Below, piece by piece: positions 35,480 to 45,600 of a stretch of DNA of 64,000 nt. The position numbers and the translations under genes were made by a program. Every line of letters starts with the position of its first letter. Within the stretch, counting starts at the first letter, position 1. Source of the stretch: Odiellus spinosus (taxonomy: Eukaryota > Arthropoda > Arachnida > Opiliones > Phalangiidae); contig CAWUCO010000074.1 of the NCBI GenBank assembly GCA_963920705.1, positions 1,859,637-1,923,636 on the forward strand, written 5' to 3'. The notes under the pieces are model-generated. The model saw nothing but the letters and a program-made list of their open reading frames with translations. It had not been told where the DNA came from and did no database searches.

Positions 35480-37006
35480 ACCTCTGACCATCCAAACGCA
35501 CCAAGGTCCAACCTTTAGTTTCCGATCTCAGCGGGCCATATTAGCGAGGCGTCCCTCAACTAATATGGTCCACATCAACCATCAACTCGCCCCCTCTACG
35601 GGTCAGATTTGCGTTCGTAGCTACACTGAGCGCCTGGTGTAATAACTACCTCCAGACATTGAACAGGGGGTGGGTTCCCCTTTCTTCACAGCTTTAAGTT
35701 ACAGATACCTAATAATGTTTTTCGATCGCCTTATATACCACTTTTTTTACACTAACGCGTTGTAGCCTTATAGCGTGGTATCTTTCAGTGAATTGAAACG
35801 AAATGTTCATTTAAACTATAATTAAAATTTCTTAAATTACTTAACTTAGTCTAATTAATAATTTCGCTGAAAATTAAATTAAAATTAAATGTTATTTTAG
35901 AAGATATTTAAGAAATTGTCTAAGAATTTTGTGAAATTTGTGTGTTCAATACCAGCTCGAGTTGGCAGCACGCGTTAAGCTATTTTCCATGTACCATTTA
36001 GTCCAAAAACATAGGTATAAAGGTATTGTAGGCTTAGGCTTGCTGCAAACTCAGGGTGGATTGGAAAACTAATACAGTTCAACTTCTACGCATATGGAAG
36101 TAGTCTTGTTTTTTATCTATTTTAATTGATTGATTTAATTTTTTAGCTTAGCCTCAGTTATTAAAATGTGTAGGTGTTTTTTTTTATTTTGTTTATCGCA
36201 TATATAAAAGCGTGAAATACTATTTCGGCCGTCAGAGAAAAAGCTGGGATCGAAGAGCTGGTTACCTTTTCACTCGCCGTACCAATTCACTAGTGTGATG
36301 GTAATTCGACAGCGGTTCTTAGCTGCTTCGACTGGCGTTTCTCTCCGTGGAGTGATACCTCCTTTACCTCGGTGTCGAGGAGAGCTAATACACGTGTGTT
36401 TGGGCTTCGTACTTGTACTTAACCTTAAGGCCTGCATAAAAGCCTCATATAATGTAAGGTCTTATGGGTGATTTGCACTTGACTTTTGGAGCGAATGTAC
36501 CCGTATATCTAACTTAAACTTCTCCATTACCTACTTTGATTTTCATGTACTTGAGTTCCGTGACTGGAATGTGCTTTAAACCCAATCTTTAATAATTCGC
36601 CATTGAATAACAAACCAACTATTACCACGTAGGATAGGAGACATGATAATTGAGGTCTACATGTTGAATAACCTGCCACAAACTTGTATTTAATAGAATA
36701 ACCGGCCGAGTACAGGGACTGGAAGTCTGCAACAGACCTATAGTCCGATATTGGCTACGATTGACTTCATTTACTGATAATCATGTGATTTAAATCTAAG
36801 ATCGACGACTATAATAACGATAGTCAAATAAATTTGGTCTTCGACCTATTAATCAGTTTAGGTCCTTGATTTGGAACAGCGAATTGGTTTAGGCCTACCG
36901 GGATAATGTTAAAAATATTTGCCAATAAAAGTTCATATCCTTTCGCCGATTTAAAGATAATGAAGAAAATATTTGTCAATAAAAATTTTAATTAGAGGAA
37001 TAGCTG

Positions 37007-37078
37007 CTACGATCGCTGGAAAAGAACTCGCGCATTCTGGGTGGAAGCCAGATGTCCTTTACCCTAGACCATATCGGA
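37007..37078 (-). tRNA. tRNA-Glu-like sequence 4 of element F (anticodon TCC)
   Basis: 72 nt. D-arm GTCT...GGAC, anticodon arm TCTGG-CTTCCAC-CCAGA. The T-arm is decayed, with box B broken (GAGTTCTTTTCC). Probably a pseudogene. Partner of 57205-57276. Confidence 0.5.
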
Positions 37079-37152
37079 CGACGGACTAGCTTATTACACG
37101 AAGATAATAAAGAAAATATTTGTCAATATAATTTTAAAAATTTAAATTCCTA

Positions 37153-37224
37153 CGCCGATACCAGGAATCGAACCCAAGCATTATGGGTGTAAGCCAGATA
37201 TCCTTGCCTCTAGACCAAATCGGA
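37153..37224 (-). tRNA. tRNA-Glu-like sequence 3 of element F (anticodon TAC)
   Basis: 72 nt, with near-complete acceptor pairing (TCCGATT with TATCGGC). Box A is TGGTCTAGAGGCAAGG and box B is GGTTCGATTCC. The body resembles tRNA-Glu but the anticodon loop CTTACAC gives TAC. Partner of 57059-57130. Confidence 0.55.
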
Positions 37225-37283
37225 TGTGATTACTACTCTAAGATAATGAAGAAAATATTTGTCAATACAAATTTAAAAATATT

Positions 37284-37355
37284 AAATCCCTTCGGGAATC
37301 GAACCCGGGCGTTTCGGGTGTAAGACCGATATCCTTGCCCCTAGACTATATTAGC
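37284..37355 (-). tRNA. tRNA-Glu-like sequence 2 of element F (anticodon TAC)
   Basis: 72 nt. Box A TGGTCTAG is altered to TAGTCTAG and box B GGTTCGATTCC is intact. The acceptor stem does not pair well. The anticodon loop reads TCTTACA-like with TAC. Partner of 56928-56999. Confidence 0.45.
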
Positions 37356-37424
37356 TGTGCCTACTACTCGTAGATAATTAAGAAAATATTTTTTAGTAAA
37401 AATTTTAATTAGAGGAATAGCTGG

Positions 37425-37496
37425 ACCAATACCGGGAATCGAACCCGCGCATTCTGGGTGGAAGCCAGATGTCTTTTACCCTAGACCATATCGAAG
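37425..37496 (-). tRNA. tRNA-Glu-like sequence 1 of element F (anticodon TCC)
   Basis: 72 nt. D-stem GTCT/AGAC is perfect, anticodon stem TCTGG/CCAGA is perfect with loop CTTCCAC, and box B GGTTCGATTCC is intact. The acceptor stem has mismatches. Partner of 56788-56859. Confidence 0.55.
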
Positions 37497-39024
37497 ATAA
37501 TGAAGAGATATTGATTAATAAGATAGACGAGTCACGACACGGTAATTGAGATCCGCAAGTTGAATAAGCGGCCACAAACTTTTGGTCTGCAACTAGAATA
37601 ACCTCCTCCTCCTTCAACGGGTCATTTTACGTTTGATTTGTTGTGCTTAGTCTATTTCCACATAAACTTCACAAATGTGTTTCAATCGAATTTGTTTCTT
37701 TTAAGTACCATGTCCATTTAATCGCTAAAAAATAAACTATATTCGAGATATAAAAATATACCATTCATACAGGTTTGATTATTCATGAATATTGTATTGC
37801 TATTATAACAAAGTTTGATGTAATATAGTTGGCATAATATTTGAAGCAGTGTGTTTTGTAATTGTATGACATTTTGCCCGAAAAAAAAAGTTTTAAATCA
37901 ATAAGGATTAATAAACAAAACAACGAACATTAAAATTATTTAATTGTATTATGAGATTTATGTCAACAATATGTAAATTTGTCTCATTTGCTACAATATG
38001 ACGTGTTCCACGCATATTTGAAATCTTTTAAGCCTTGAAAATCTTATACTTATGGTTGATTATCCATTTTGCTAGACGGAGCCATTGATACAAATAGTTT
38101 TAGACTGATAGTAGTATTTTTTGGTATTTAGAATTTTTTCACAGGATGGTGCCACCCGTCTCTAGAAATTATTACTTCCCAATGATCCATATATGTATAG
38201 TGCATCGTTGTAACTTCTTTAGTTAAACATTTTTGGACACAATCATTTATTTTAAAAGGAGATAAATTGATGTCTAGGAAATAAGTTGGACTTCAGTTTC
38301 TCATTGGGAACAGAGACATAGTGTCTATTTACAAATTTCGTATAAAATATACATAAAAAAATTAAGCGGTAGATGCAGACGAGTTTCAGGTTTTTCAATG
38401 TAAAAGAACAGTTATTATACTCTGTCAAATTCAATATTATGGTTTTAGAAAAATATTAACGAAAAAAGAATTTTAATTAATTAATAGCGAGATTAGTAGA
38501 TCAATCATTTAATTTTTAAACTGGCATTTAATTTTAAATCTGGACATTTGACTAGTAAAACCTTCTTATGTCCCGCCCTGAAGCTAGGTTTGCTATGGTG
38601 ACCGTATAGTTTTCAATTCGAATACCGATTTCATAGAAAATAAATTTAGCGGTGACATATCGGTCGCTCCGGTATGCGTCCTTGAAAGCATGCTAATTTA
38701 AGGAGTATCAGGTTCAGCCTTATAAAAGGCTTGTATTAAGATTAATTTTAAAAACGGGTCGATTAGAGAAAAAATACGTTATTATTCGCAATCGAAAAGT
38801 GAAGAGTTTCTATAGTGACTCATAGGCAGCGCTGCGATACTTTTCGGTCGCGAATTCATCAATCCGGAAATAATTCGGTATTCTGCAGCAAAGAGTGACA
38901 TTGTTTTGTAAATCTATTTCCTCTTTTTTATTATTTTTTATGACGAGAGATTTAATTTTTAAATTTAAATAGCTTTCCAATGGATTCGAACCTTAGTGGA
39001 CTCCGTTGCAAGCGACGCTGGGAC

Positions 39025-39271
39025 ATAAATATATGAAAAATTAACTAGATCCACAACCCTACCTAAGTCAGGCGCCGGAGATGTCAGAAATATAAACTAT
39101 TTTCATGCGCAAATGCTCGCCTTTGACTGAATAAATGTCACGCGCCCCAGGGAGACATGTCCCCCTGTGTTGGGAGAAATTTGTACAGTCAAAGTCACAG
39201 ATAAAAAAGTTTCTATTTCGTACATCGACGTTAACATTTTTGTGGATCTAGTGTATTTTTCATATATCTAT
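39025..39271. repeat. Inverted-repeat element nested in F
   Basis: Ends of about 32 bp, 'atatgaaaaattaactagat'+ccacaa at left, are inverse to 'ttgtggatctagtgtatttt'+tcatat at right. The copy in F' is at 54481-54727, so it was present before F and F' separated. No coding content. Confidence 0.75.
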
Positions 39272-39937
39272 CGCTGGGTCCATGGAAAATTAATTCTTAT
39301 TTCCTGGGCTGGCCAGTCGGAGAAAAGTGTGTGATATTTTGGAAAAGAAATTGGCGTCGAAGTTAGTTAAATCAAGGACGACGAACAAGGCGGTTTAGTG
39401 ATCTCAAGGAGAGTTTTTAAGGGGAACGGCCCGCAGGCTAATTCCGTCGGTGAAAGTGAATCGCTATGTAAAAAGTCTTAATTTAACTACGTAATAAAGG
39501 CATTTTTGCTATATGGTAAAAATGCCGCCCATTTAATATATCCCGAATCACGTATGTAATATGGATCGGGATTAGATTTAACCAACACTCTTCCAATTAG
39601 AGAGAATTTTCAGTAAGCGAACAGAAAGAGAATCTGGTTTCATCTCTTTGATTTTCCAAGTAATAGGACATATTTCAGAAAAGGTAGTAACATTATTTTA
39701 TGTGATTTTTTTCCTTTAATCTTCTAGAAAAAGAATAAAATAAGGGTCAAGACCTGGCTTATGAATTAATTTTTATTTGTTTTTTCCAGAATAAATTCGA
39801 TTCATTTCCTAACATTTCCATTGTCAATCGGTGAATTATTTTTAATTCCATTAATATAAAGTTCATCATGGCAAATGTCGCAAGGTATTAATTTTTGGAA
39901 TTTAACATATATTAAATTTTGATTTACACAATATTTT

Positions 39938-40495
39938 GTGTTATTTAGGTTAGAAAAACCACCATTTATTTTCAAAGTAAAGATTGGTCCCATGAAGTAT
40001 TCCTGCGACAGTATTGTAAGAAGTGATCGTTATTTCTCACGAATGCCACTTTCAGTTTTAAATTTATTACCAACGGAAGTGTGTTTGGAAAGAATTAGCG
40101 ATGAAATTAAATCAGTGGAAGAAACATCACGCTGTACGGGCGTTGTATTAATCAATATAGAAATTAACAATAGATTTGTTGAAAATCATAAAGTTTTGGT
40201 CTCAGTCGATGAAGAACTCTTTTCGTTAGGCTCAATAACTTTGTTCGGCCTTGGAGCAGTTATGGATTTTAGACTTCAAAAGATCAGTTTTGAGCTTCCG
40301 GCACTGAAAGAAATTCAATTAAAAAAATTCTTTAAAACTAAGTATGTTGGAAGAAGGTTTTCTATAATCGACTGTCTTTTTACATATAATCAATTAAAAA
40401 TATATTGGGTGTATTTTAAGGTATGGAGAACGAGAAGTCCCGCAAGAACTACAACCCACAAATCCGTTAAAGAATGTTCAGTGTTACATATGTAA
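39938..40495 (+). CDS. Unrecognised 185-residue frame of element F (retropepsin-like?)
   Basis: A frame of 185 codons differing from its F' copy (53257-53814) by one residue seen at position 6. The middle ('CTGVVLINIEINNRF' ... 'LFGLGAVMDF') faintly recalls the second half of a retropepsin fold, ending in a 'LG.DF'-like motif. The catalytic D(T/S)G is absent, 'CDSIVRSD' occupying that place, so the resemblance is weak. A possible intron acceptor ('gtgttatttag') lies at 39940-39951 near the start. The frame continues out of phase into the zinc-knuckle frame. Antisense to the element's 5'-to-3' direction. Confidence 0.4.
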   Translation: MLFRLEKPPFIFKVKIGPMKYSCDSIVRSDRYFSRMPLSVLNLLPTEVCLERISDEIKSVEETSRCTGVVLINIEINNRFVENHKVLVSVDEELFSLGSITLFGLGAVMDFRLQKISFELPALKEIQLKKFFKTKYVGRRFSIIDCLFTYNQLKIYWVYFKVWRTRSPARTTTHKSVKECSVLHM

Positions 40496-41153
40496 CGGTT
40501 GGGGACATATGAGCTACCATTGTAATCAGAAACCAAAGAGGAAGATACCTTATACGGTGGGTAATTCAGTGAACAAATCAAAATCATCTCAAGCGTCCGG
40601 TTCTCAAGTGTCTGGTTCTCAAGCGTCCCGTTCTCAAACGTCCGGTTCTCAAGCGTCCGGGTTTCAAAAATCCACTGCTCAAAGGTCCACTGCTCAAAAT
40701 GCCACTGCTCAAAATGCCACTGCTCAAAATGCCACTGCTCAAAATGCCACTGCTCAAAATTCCACTGCTCAAAATTCCACTGCTCAAAATTCCACTGCTC
40801 AAAAGGCCACTGCTCAACCGTCCACTCTTCAATCGTCCGTTCCTCAAGTTTCCACTAGTCAAGTGCCACAATATCAAGGGTCGAGTTCTCAAGAGTCCAT
40901 ATCACTTTTAGAAACTATTTCTACTCGGCCGTCTATGTCTAGTCCGATATTAGATTCATTACTCGACGAGCCTTTGGAAGTCGATGAAGACGTTTTAAGT
41001 CAAATTGAGAGAAGTAATTCTACTTTACCATTTGTGCAATGTGTAAAAGACTCTCTTTCGGAAAAAAAGAGTTCTAAATCAAATTTAGGTTCTGAATCTC
41101 AAGTACAAAGTCCTAGTGGAATTAATTCTTCTGAAGATGATATATTTTTTTAA
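40419..41153 (+). CDS. CCHC zinc-knuckle protein with Ser/Thr-Gln repeats (element F)
   Basis: The methionine-initiated frame starts at 40509, but the same frame is open from about 40419 and includes a complete CCHC knuckle, CYICNGWGHMSYHC (CX2CX4HX4C), which argues for an upstream exon. It is followed by a basic patch, SQASG-type 5-residue repeats and about ten (S/A)TAQ(N) units coded by a 15-bp minisatellite, then an acidic/Ser-rich tail. A zinc knuckle implies nucleic-acid binding, as in retroelement Gag. The frame change relative to the 185-residue frame is shared by both copies; an intron ending at 'gtattttaag' (40420) would resolve it. Confidence 0.5.
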   Translation, partial: RYGEREVPQELQPTNPLKNVQCYICNGWGHMSYHCNQKPKRKIPYTVGNSVNKSKSSQASGSQVSGSQASRSQTSGSQASGFQKSTAQRSTAQNATAQNATAQNATAQNATAQNSTAQNSTAQNSTAQKATAQPSTLQSSVPQVSTSQVPQYQGSSSQESISLLETISTRPSMSSPILDSLLDEPLEVDEDVLSQIERSNSTLPFVQCVKDSLSEKKSSKSNLGSESQVQSPSGINSSEDDIFF

Positions 41154-41358
41154 GGAAATTTGCTTCTTAGCAAAAAAAGTTACATTTTCAGTTAAGCCTT
41201 GGTTGTCAGAGAGGGTCCATGTAGAGGATGATATTTATCTTTTCAATTTTTTGGAAAATAAATTTAATATTACAAAAGTAATAAATATAAAAAAATTTGT
41301 CTCCAAAAAAAATATGAGAAAGAAAAGTGTTAAGATTAATCGCGGGTGTAAAATTTGA
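41116..41358 (+). CDS. Small overlapping frame of element F, unrecognised
   Basis: 80 codons overlapping the end of the zinc-knuckle frame in another phase. It is Lys-rich and differs from the F' copy (52424-52666) by one residue (T/L near position 22). No domain recognised. It may be the true C-terminal exon or chance. Confidence 0.25.
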   Translation: MELILLKMIYFFKEICFLAKKVTFSVKPWLSERVHVEDDIYLFNFLENKFNITKVINIKKFVSKKNMRKKSVKINRGCKI

Positions 41359-41984
41359 GTCACCAATTGTGTTGTGATAAAAAGAAATTTAATTATTTAG
41401 TCTAATTCAAAATTTTATTTACAAATTGTATTTTTGATAACTCAGTCACTGTAGTATTTGTGATTCAACTTTTTTGTACAAGTTGATATGAAATATCTAT
41501 TTTATTCGCGATGAAATGACGTTAACTTGATAAGTCGTTATTGGTTTGAAACAACGCAAGTTGCGTTACAATTTACTAATTGGTCTTTTTTTGCTAGAAG
41601 ATTAATTCTTCTAAATTAATATTTTTTCCTTACGTATAAGAAATAGATATTGTAAATCGTTTTTCAACATATTGCGTTAAATAAAAATAGAAATTGGACT
41701 TATTATTTCTTTCATTTTTTCTTCAAAATTCAAGGTGGCAAAATGTACTTTCGTTTGAGCAATGACTACGTAAAGTGGGCATTGATTTTGGCCTATTTTT
41801 ACTTCGGGAGATATGAACGTTGACTGTAAAAAAAAACATTAGTGTCAACCAATTTTTAATTTAATTCAAGCCTTAGTTCCTCCTCCTCCTATTAACAGAC
41901 GTTCATCAAAACACTTAGGTAATGTTAGGTTGGGTTAGATGACGTGGGACTCGGGGAGGTATTATTTTGGTTTTCCCAACTTGT

Positions 41985-42636
41985 CATTATCAAAATTAAA
42001 AATTTATAGGGTAGAGTAGGGTGAAATATGTGACGGGGTCACATATCCCCTCCCTTTCTGGTGCGTTCGTCCCGAACCATAAGAGTTTGTCTGGTATAAC
42101 TAGGGGGGAATAAGCATGCACACTTTTACTATGTAATTACACTTTTATTAAATAAATTGGCTTTTCGCCTTTTAAAACCACAAAAAGAAAGATTAAAAGG
42201 TTTTTTTTTTCTTCTTTTTTTTTTTTCATTCTATCGTTAATTGTTTTATCCAGTTTGGTTTTGAGGGGATCTTTCGGGGTTTACACTTGTTAAGTTTTTG
42301 TTTTCCTATTTTATCCGCTTTTACACTGTTTTCGGGTTTTTTAACTATTTTATACACTTGTTATGTTTGTCTTATTTATAAATGTCGTCTTAGAATTATT
42401 TATTTTTCTTGGGCGTTAAGTGTTCCGGTGACGTACTAAACTTTGGCTTGCGTTATTAGATATAGGCACACGTGTCCTACCCGACTGCAGCCGGCACGCG
42501 CTTTAAATTTTTAGTGGGCACGCGTGTCCTACCCGACCGCAGCCGGCACGCGCTTTAAATTTTTTTTAATTATATAGTTGGCACGCGTGTTCTACCCGAC
42601 CGAGGCCGGCACGCGCTTTAAATTTTTAAATTAGTC
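41985..42636 (-). other. Retrotransposon post-pol region (part 2)
   Basis: Non-coding sequence between the pol stop and the F insertion. It contains a palindrome 'gtgacggggtcac' (42031-42043), a T-rich tract (42200-42225) and three GC-rich repeats listed separately. Confidence 0.6.
42465..42627. repeat. Three GC-rich direct repeats after pol
   Basis: Units start at 42465, 42517 and 42590. Each reads 'ggcacgcgtgtcctacccga' then 'c..aggccggcacgcgcttta' plus an A/T run. Each contains an internal inverted pair (GGCACGCG ... CGCGTGCC when folded with its neighbour). They sit just downstream of the pol stop on the minus strand. Confidence 0.85.
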
Positions 42637-45600
42637 TTAATTAGGCGGAGTAGGTGTGAATTGATGACGCGGGAGTTGATCACGGCTAAGTATTAGTAAA
42701 TCGGACGCGTCAGTTGATCGTTCGCGTTCACAAAGTTGACTAGAGGGGTTGCACTCCGGCTCTCTGTGCCCTTGGGCACCGCACGCGTCACACGTGACGT
42801 TCTCTCTCGGACGAATTCCGGTGAGTTCTCGGGGGCTTCCCCTCGCATTTCTAAAATCCGAGGGTACGGCGGACGATCTCGATCGAACAAACGGTCTTCG
42901 CTCAGTATATCCATGAAATACCTGAGCAGCGCGCTCAATGATCAAAGGAAAGTTGCGGTGGTTATGGTATGGTTGAAGCGGCAGATTCCACCTTCGTGCT
43001 ATCCGTGGGTTGGGGGGATCGTTCAGATTGTCGTTAGATGGGTCCGCGGTAACGCGTTCCTCCCGGATTACTGGCGTCGTGGCGGGAAATTCTTCCTCGA
43101 CCTCTCGCGGTAAACCGGTAGTTACTGGAACTACGTTGGGTGGCTGGACTTCTTCAACAAACTGCGCCTGGATTACTGGCGTCGTGGCGGGAATTTCTTC
43201 CTCGACCTCTCGCGGTAAATCCATCGGGCGATTTCCTCTCCTCCGTCTCTCGTTTCTAGGGGGGATCACAAATGGATAGTTCGGTCTGAACACTTCCGGG
43301 TGGGGATTTCTGTCCACGTCATCGACCTCCCAGACCTCGTTAGGGTCGGCCGGAACCGGTTCCCAAACCTGACGTTCTTGTTGTTGTGGTCTACCCATTT
43401 CCCAGGGCCTCGTTTCAAAATGGCGCCAACGTCGTTGTTCCTCTGTTTCTCCATCGATAATCTCGTCTTCCGGAGGGGGAATGTTACGAGCTTGTCTCAG
43501 GGCTTCTGCGATCTGAAGGACGCGCAAATCTTCCTCAAGATCGGTGAGGGGGGCTACTCTAGGAATCGGAATTCCTACGGCTATTGGTTTATCTTGCCAT
43601 TCCGGATGTAGAAGTCGAGTGTGAGTTATGAGAGAATCGTCTAGAGGGAGTTGAATCAAATACAAAGTTAGTTCTGGTTGGCATTTAAAGCAATAGTACG
43701 TTGGGACGGTATCCAAGGAGTCTCTGTCTAAACCGACACATTTAACGTAATACTCTAATTCGCAGTTATCACATTGTATCCAATCGATCATTGGTTCATT
43801 TGAATTGTTTATGATACACTTGGGGGCGGGGCATTCTTCTTCGAGAGTAGAATCAAGGTTTTTAGCGCGCGCTGTTTTTTGTTTACGGTTACGTAGTCTC
43901 TTTGCGCGTCTAGGGGGGAGCGGGGCGGTGGCTTCCGCGTGGGAACCGATTTCGCCTGGATCGCGGAACGATTGATTACTATGGGGGTTATTGTTTTCGT
44001 TATTTAGTTCAATTTCGGGCCATAATCGTTCATGTACTAATTTTATATGGTCCACGTGGTATGAACCTATCGTTTGTTTCGTTTGTATATCCATTAATTT
44101 GTACGCCAGGTTGTTGAGTCGGGTTTTAACTAAGTATGGTCCTTCATATTTGGGGGAAAGTTTATGTGAAGTATGGCTACTTGCTCGGGATTGAACGTGG
44201 GTTCTGACCCACACCATTTGTCCGATTACGAACTTCTGCTCACGCCTACGAGTATCGTAATATCTCTTATTTTTCTCGTTGGCGTTCTTAATGTTATTTT
44301 TCACGTTTATGTAAGCCTGTTTAAGTTCTTTCGTAAACGCGATATCCGGAGGGGGGAGATCATCTTGTTCTTCTAGAGGGGGATCGCCGGGTAGGCGAAT
44401 ATCTCGGCCATAGTTGAGAAAATTGGGGGTGTACCCTGTACTATCATTTGGGGAGCTATTCATTGCAAGTCTAACGAGGGGAAGATGCCTATCCCAACTT
44501 CTATGATCCATACCAATATAGGTGGCTAGTAATCGGCCTACAACTTGATTATAACGCTCGGTTAAGTTTGACTGGGGGTGGTATACTGTGGTGAAACTTT
44601 GGTGTACGCCGAGTAGGGTTGCCACTTCCGCAAATAAATCGGCTATAAATTGCGGTCCGTTATCGGAGACTAACCTAGCGGGGACTCCCCATCTACATAT
44701 CACATTGTCTATAAATACTTTGGCTACGTTGACTGCCGTGGCTTTCTCGAGGGGAGCTATTTCTACAGCTTTGGTAAAATAATCTACCATCACTACCAGC
44801 GTGGTGTTACCTTGAGGGGATGCGGGAAAGGGACCCATGAGGTCGATACCAACTAACTTCCAGGGGCCCTGTACTATTGTTGACATCATCAACCCAGGTT
44901 TCTTCCTCCGTTCTACTTTGGTTCTTTGGCATACTACACAACTCTTAACGTAAGCCTCTATGTTCTTTTTCATTCCATCCCAATAATATCTAGCGATGAT
45001 CTTTTTAATGGTTTTACTTATTCCCATATGACCTGCGAATTTTGCGTCGTGGTATACTTCTAATATTTGCTTCTGAGTGGACTGGGGCACTAATAAGCGG
45101 GGAATGAGATCATCTTTGGCGGGTTTAACGTAAATTAAGCCATTCAATTTTACATAGCGGGGATGATTTGCTAATAAATCGGGGTCATCGTAAATCTCTG
45201 ACAGCTCGGGGTCATCCCTTTGGGCTTCTTCCCATTCATCTCGATTTAGAATCCTAATAGGGAGTTCGAGGGGGAGGGGATCCGTTTGGATCGCTAACAA
45301 TGTATCCCAGGAATCGTCGGGAGGGTTGAGGGGATTGCGTGGAAATAATCCGGGAGGATCGTGAGGAAACCATACTAGAGGGGTGGTTGGGGTTTCATTC
45401 TCTATTTGCTCGCGGATGTTTGGGTTCTCTTTTTCGGGATCGAGGATTTCGGTTATTGAAGCTATAAGAATTTCATTTCGCTCTTCCTCTTTCTCTCCCT
45501 GTTTTAGTTCTAGCGGGGGAAGTCTTGAGAGGGGATCTGCCAATTTGTTTACTCTTCCGGGTCGGTAAATAATTTCTAAATCGTGCCCCTGTAGGTACAA

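Larger units (their letters stand above)
35199..41984 (-). mobile_element. Helentron-like element F (reverse), 6.8 kb
   Basis: The right end (41951-41984) is the reverse complement of ACAAGTTGGGAAAACCAAAA + TAATACCTCCCCGA. The left end is the hairpin at 35205-35234 preceded by a T-run. F contains the conserved 3' cassette (35235-35660), four tRNA-like sequences (37007-37496), a nested inverted-repeat element (39025-39271) and an open-frame region (39938-41358) on the opposite strand. It is an almost identical inverse copy of F'. It inserted into the retrotransposon's post-pol region. The remaining segments (35660-37006, 37500-39024, 39272-39937) show no gene. Confidence 0.85.

Noticed and set aside
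40584-40892. Minus-strand 102-residue frame of repeated LSSGI units
   Set aside because: It is the antisense reading of the 15-bp coding minisatellite of the zinc-knuckle frame; open only because the repeat has a multiple-of-three unit.
42736-43611. Plus-strand Arg/Ser-rich frames
   Set aside because: Antisense to the 1157-residue pol frame, which has clear domains.
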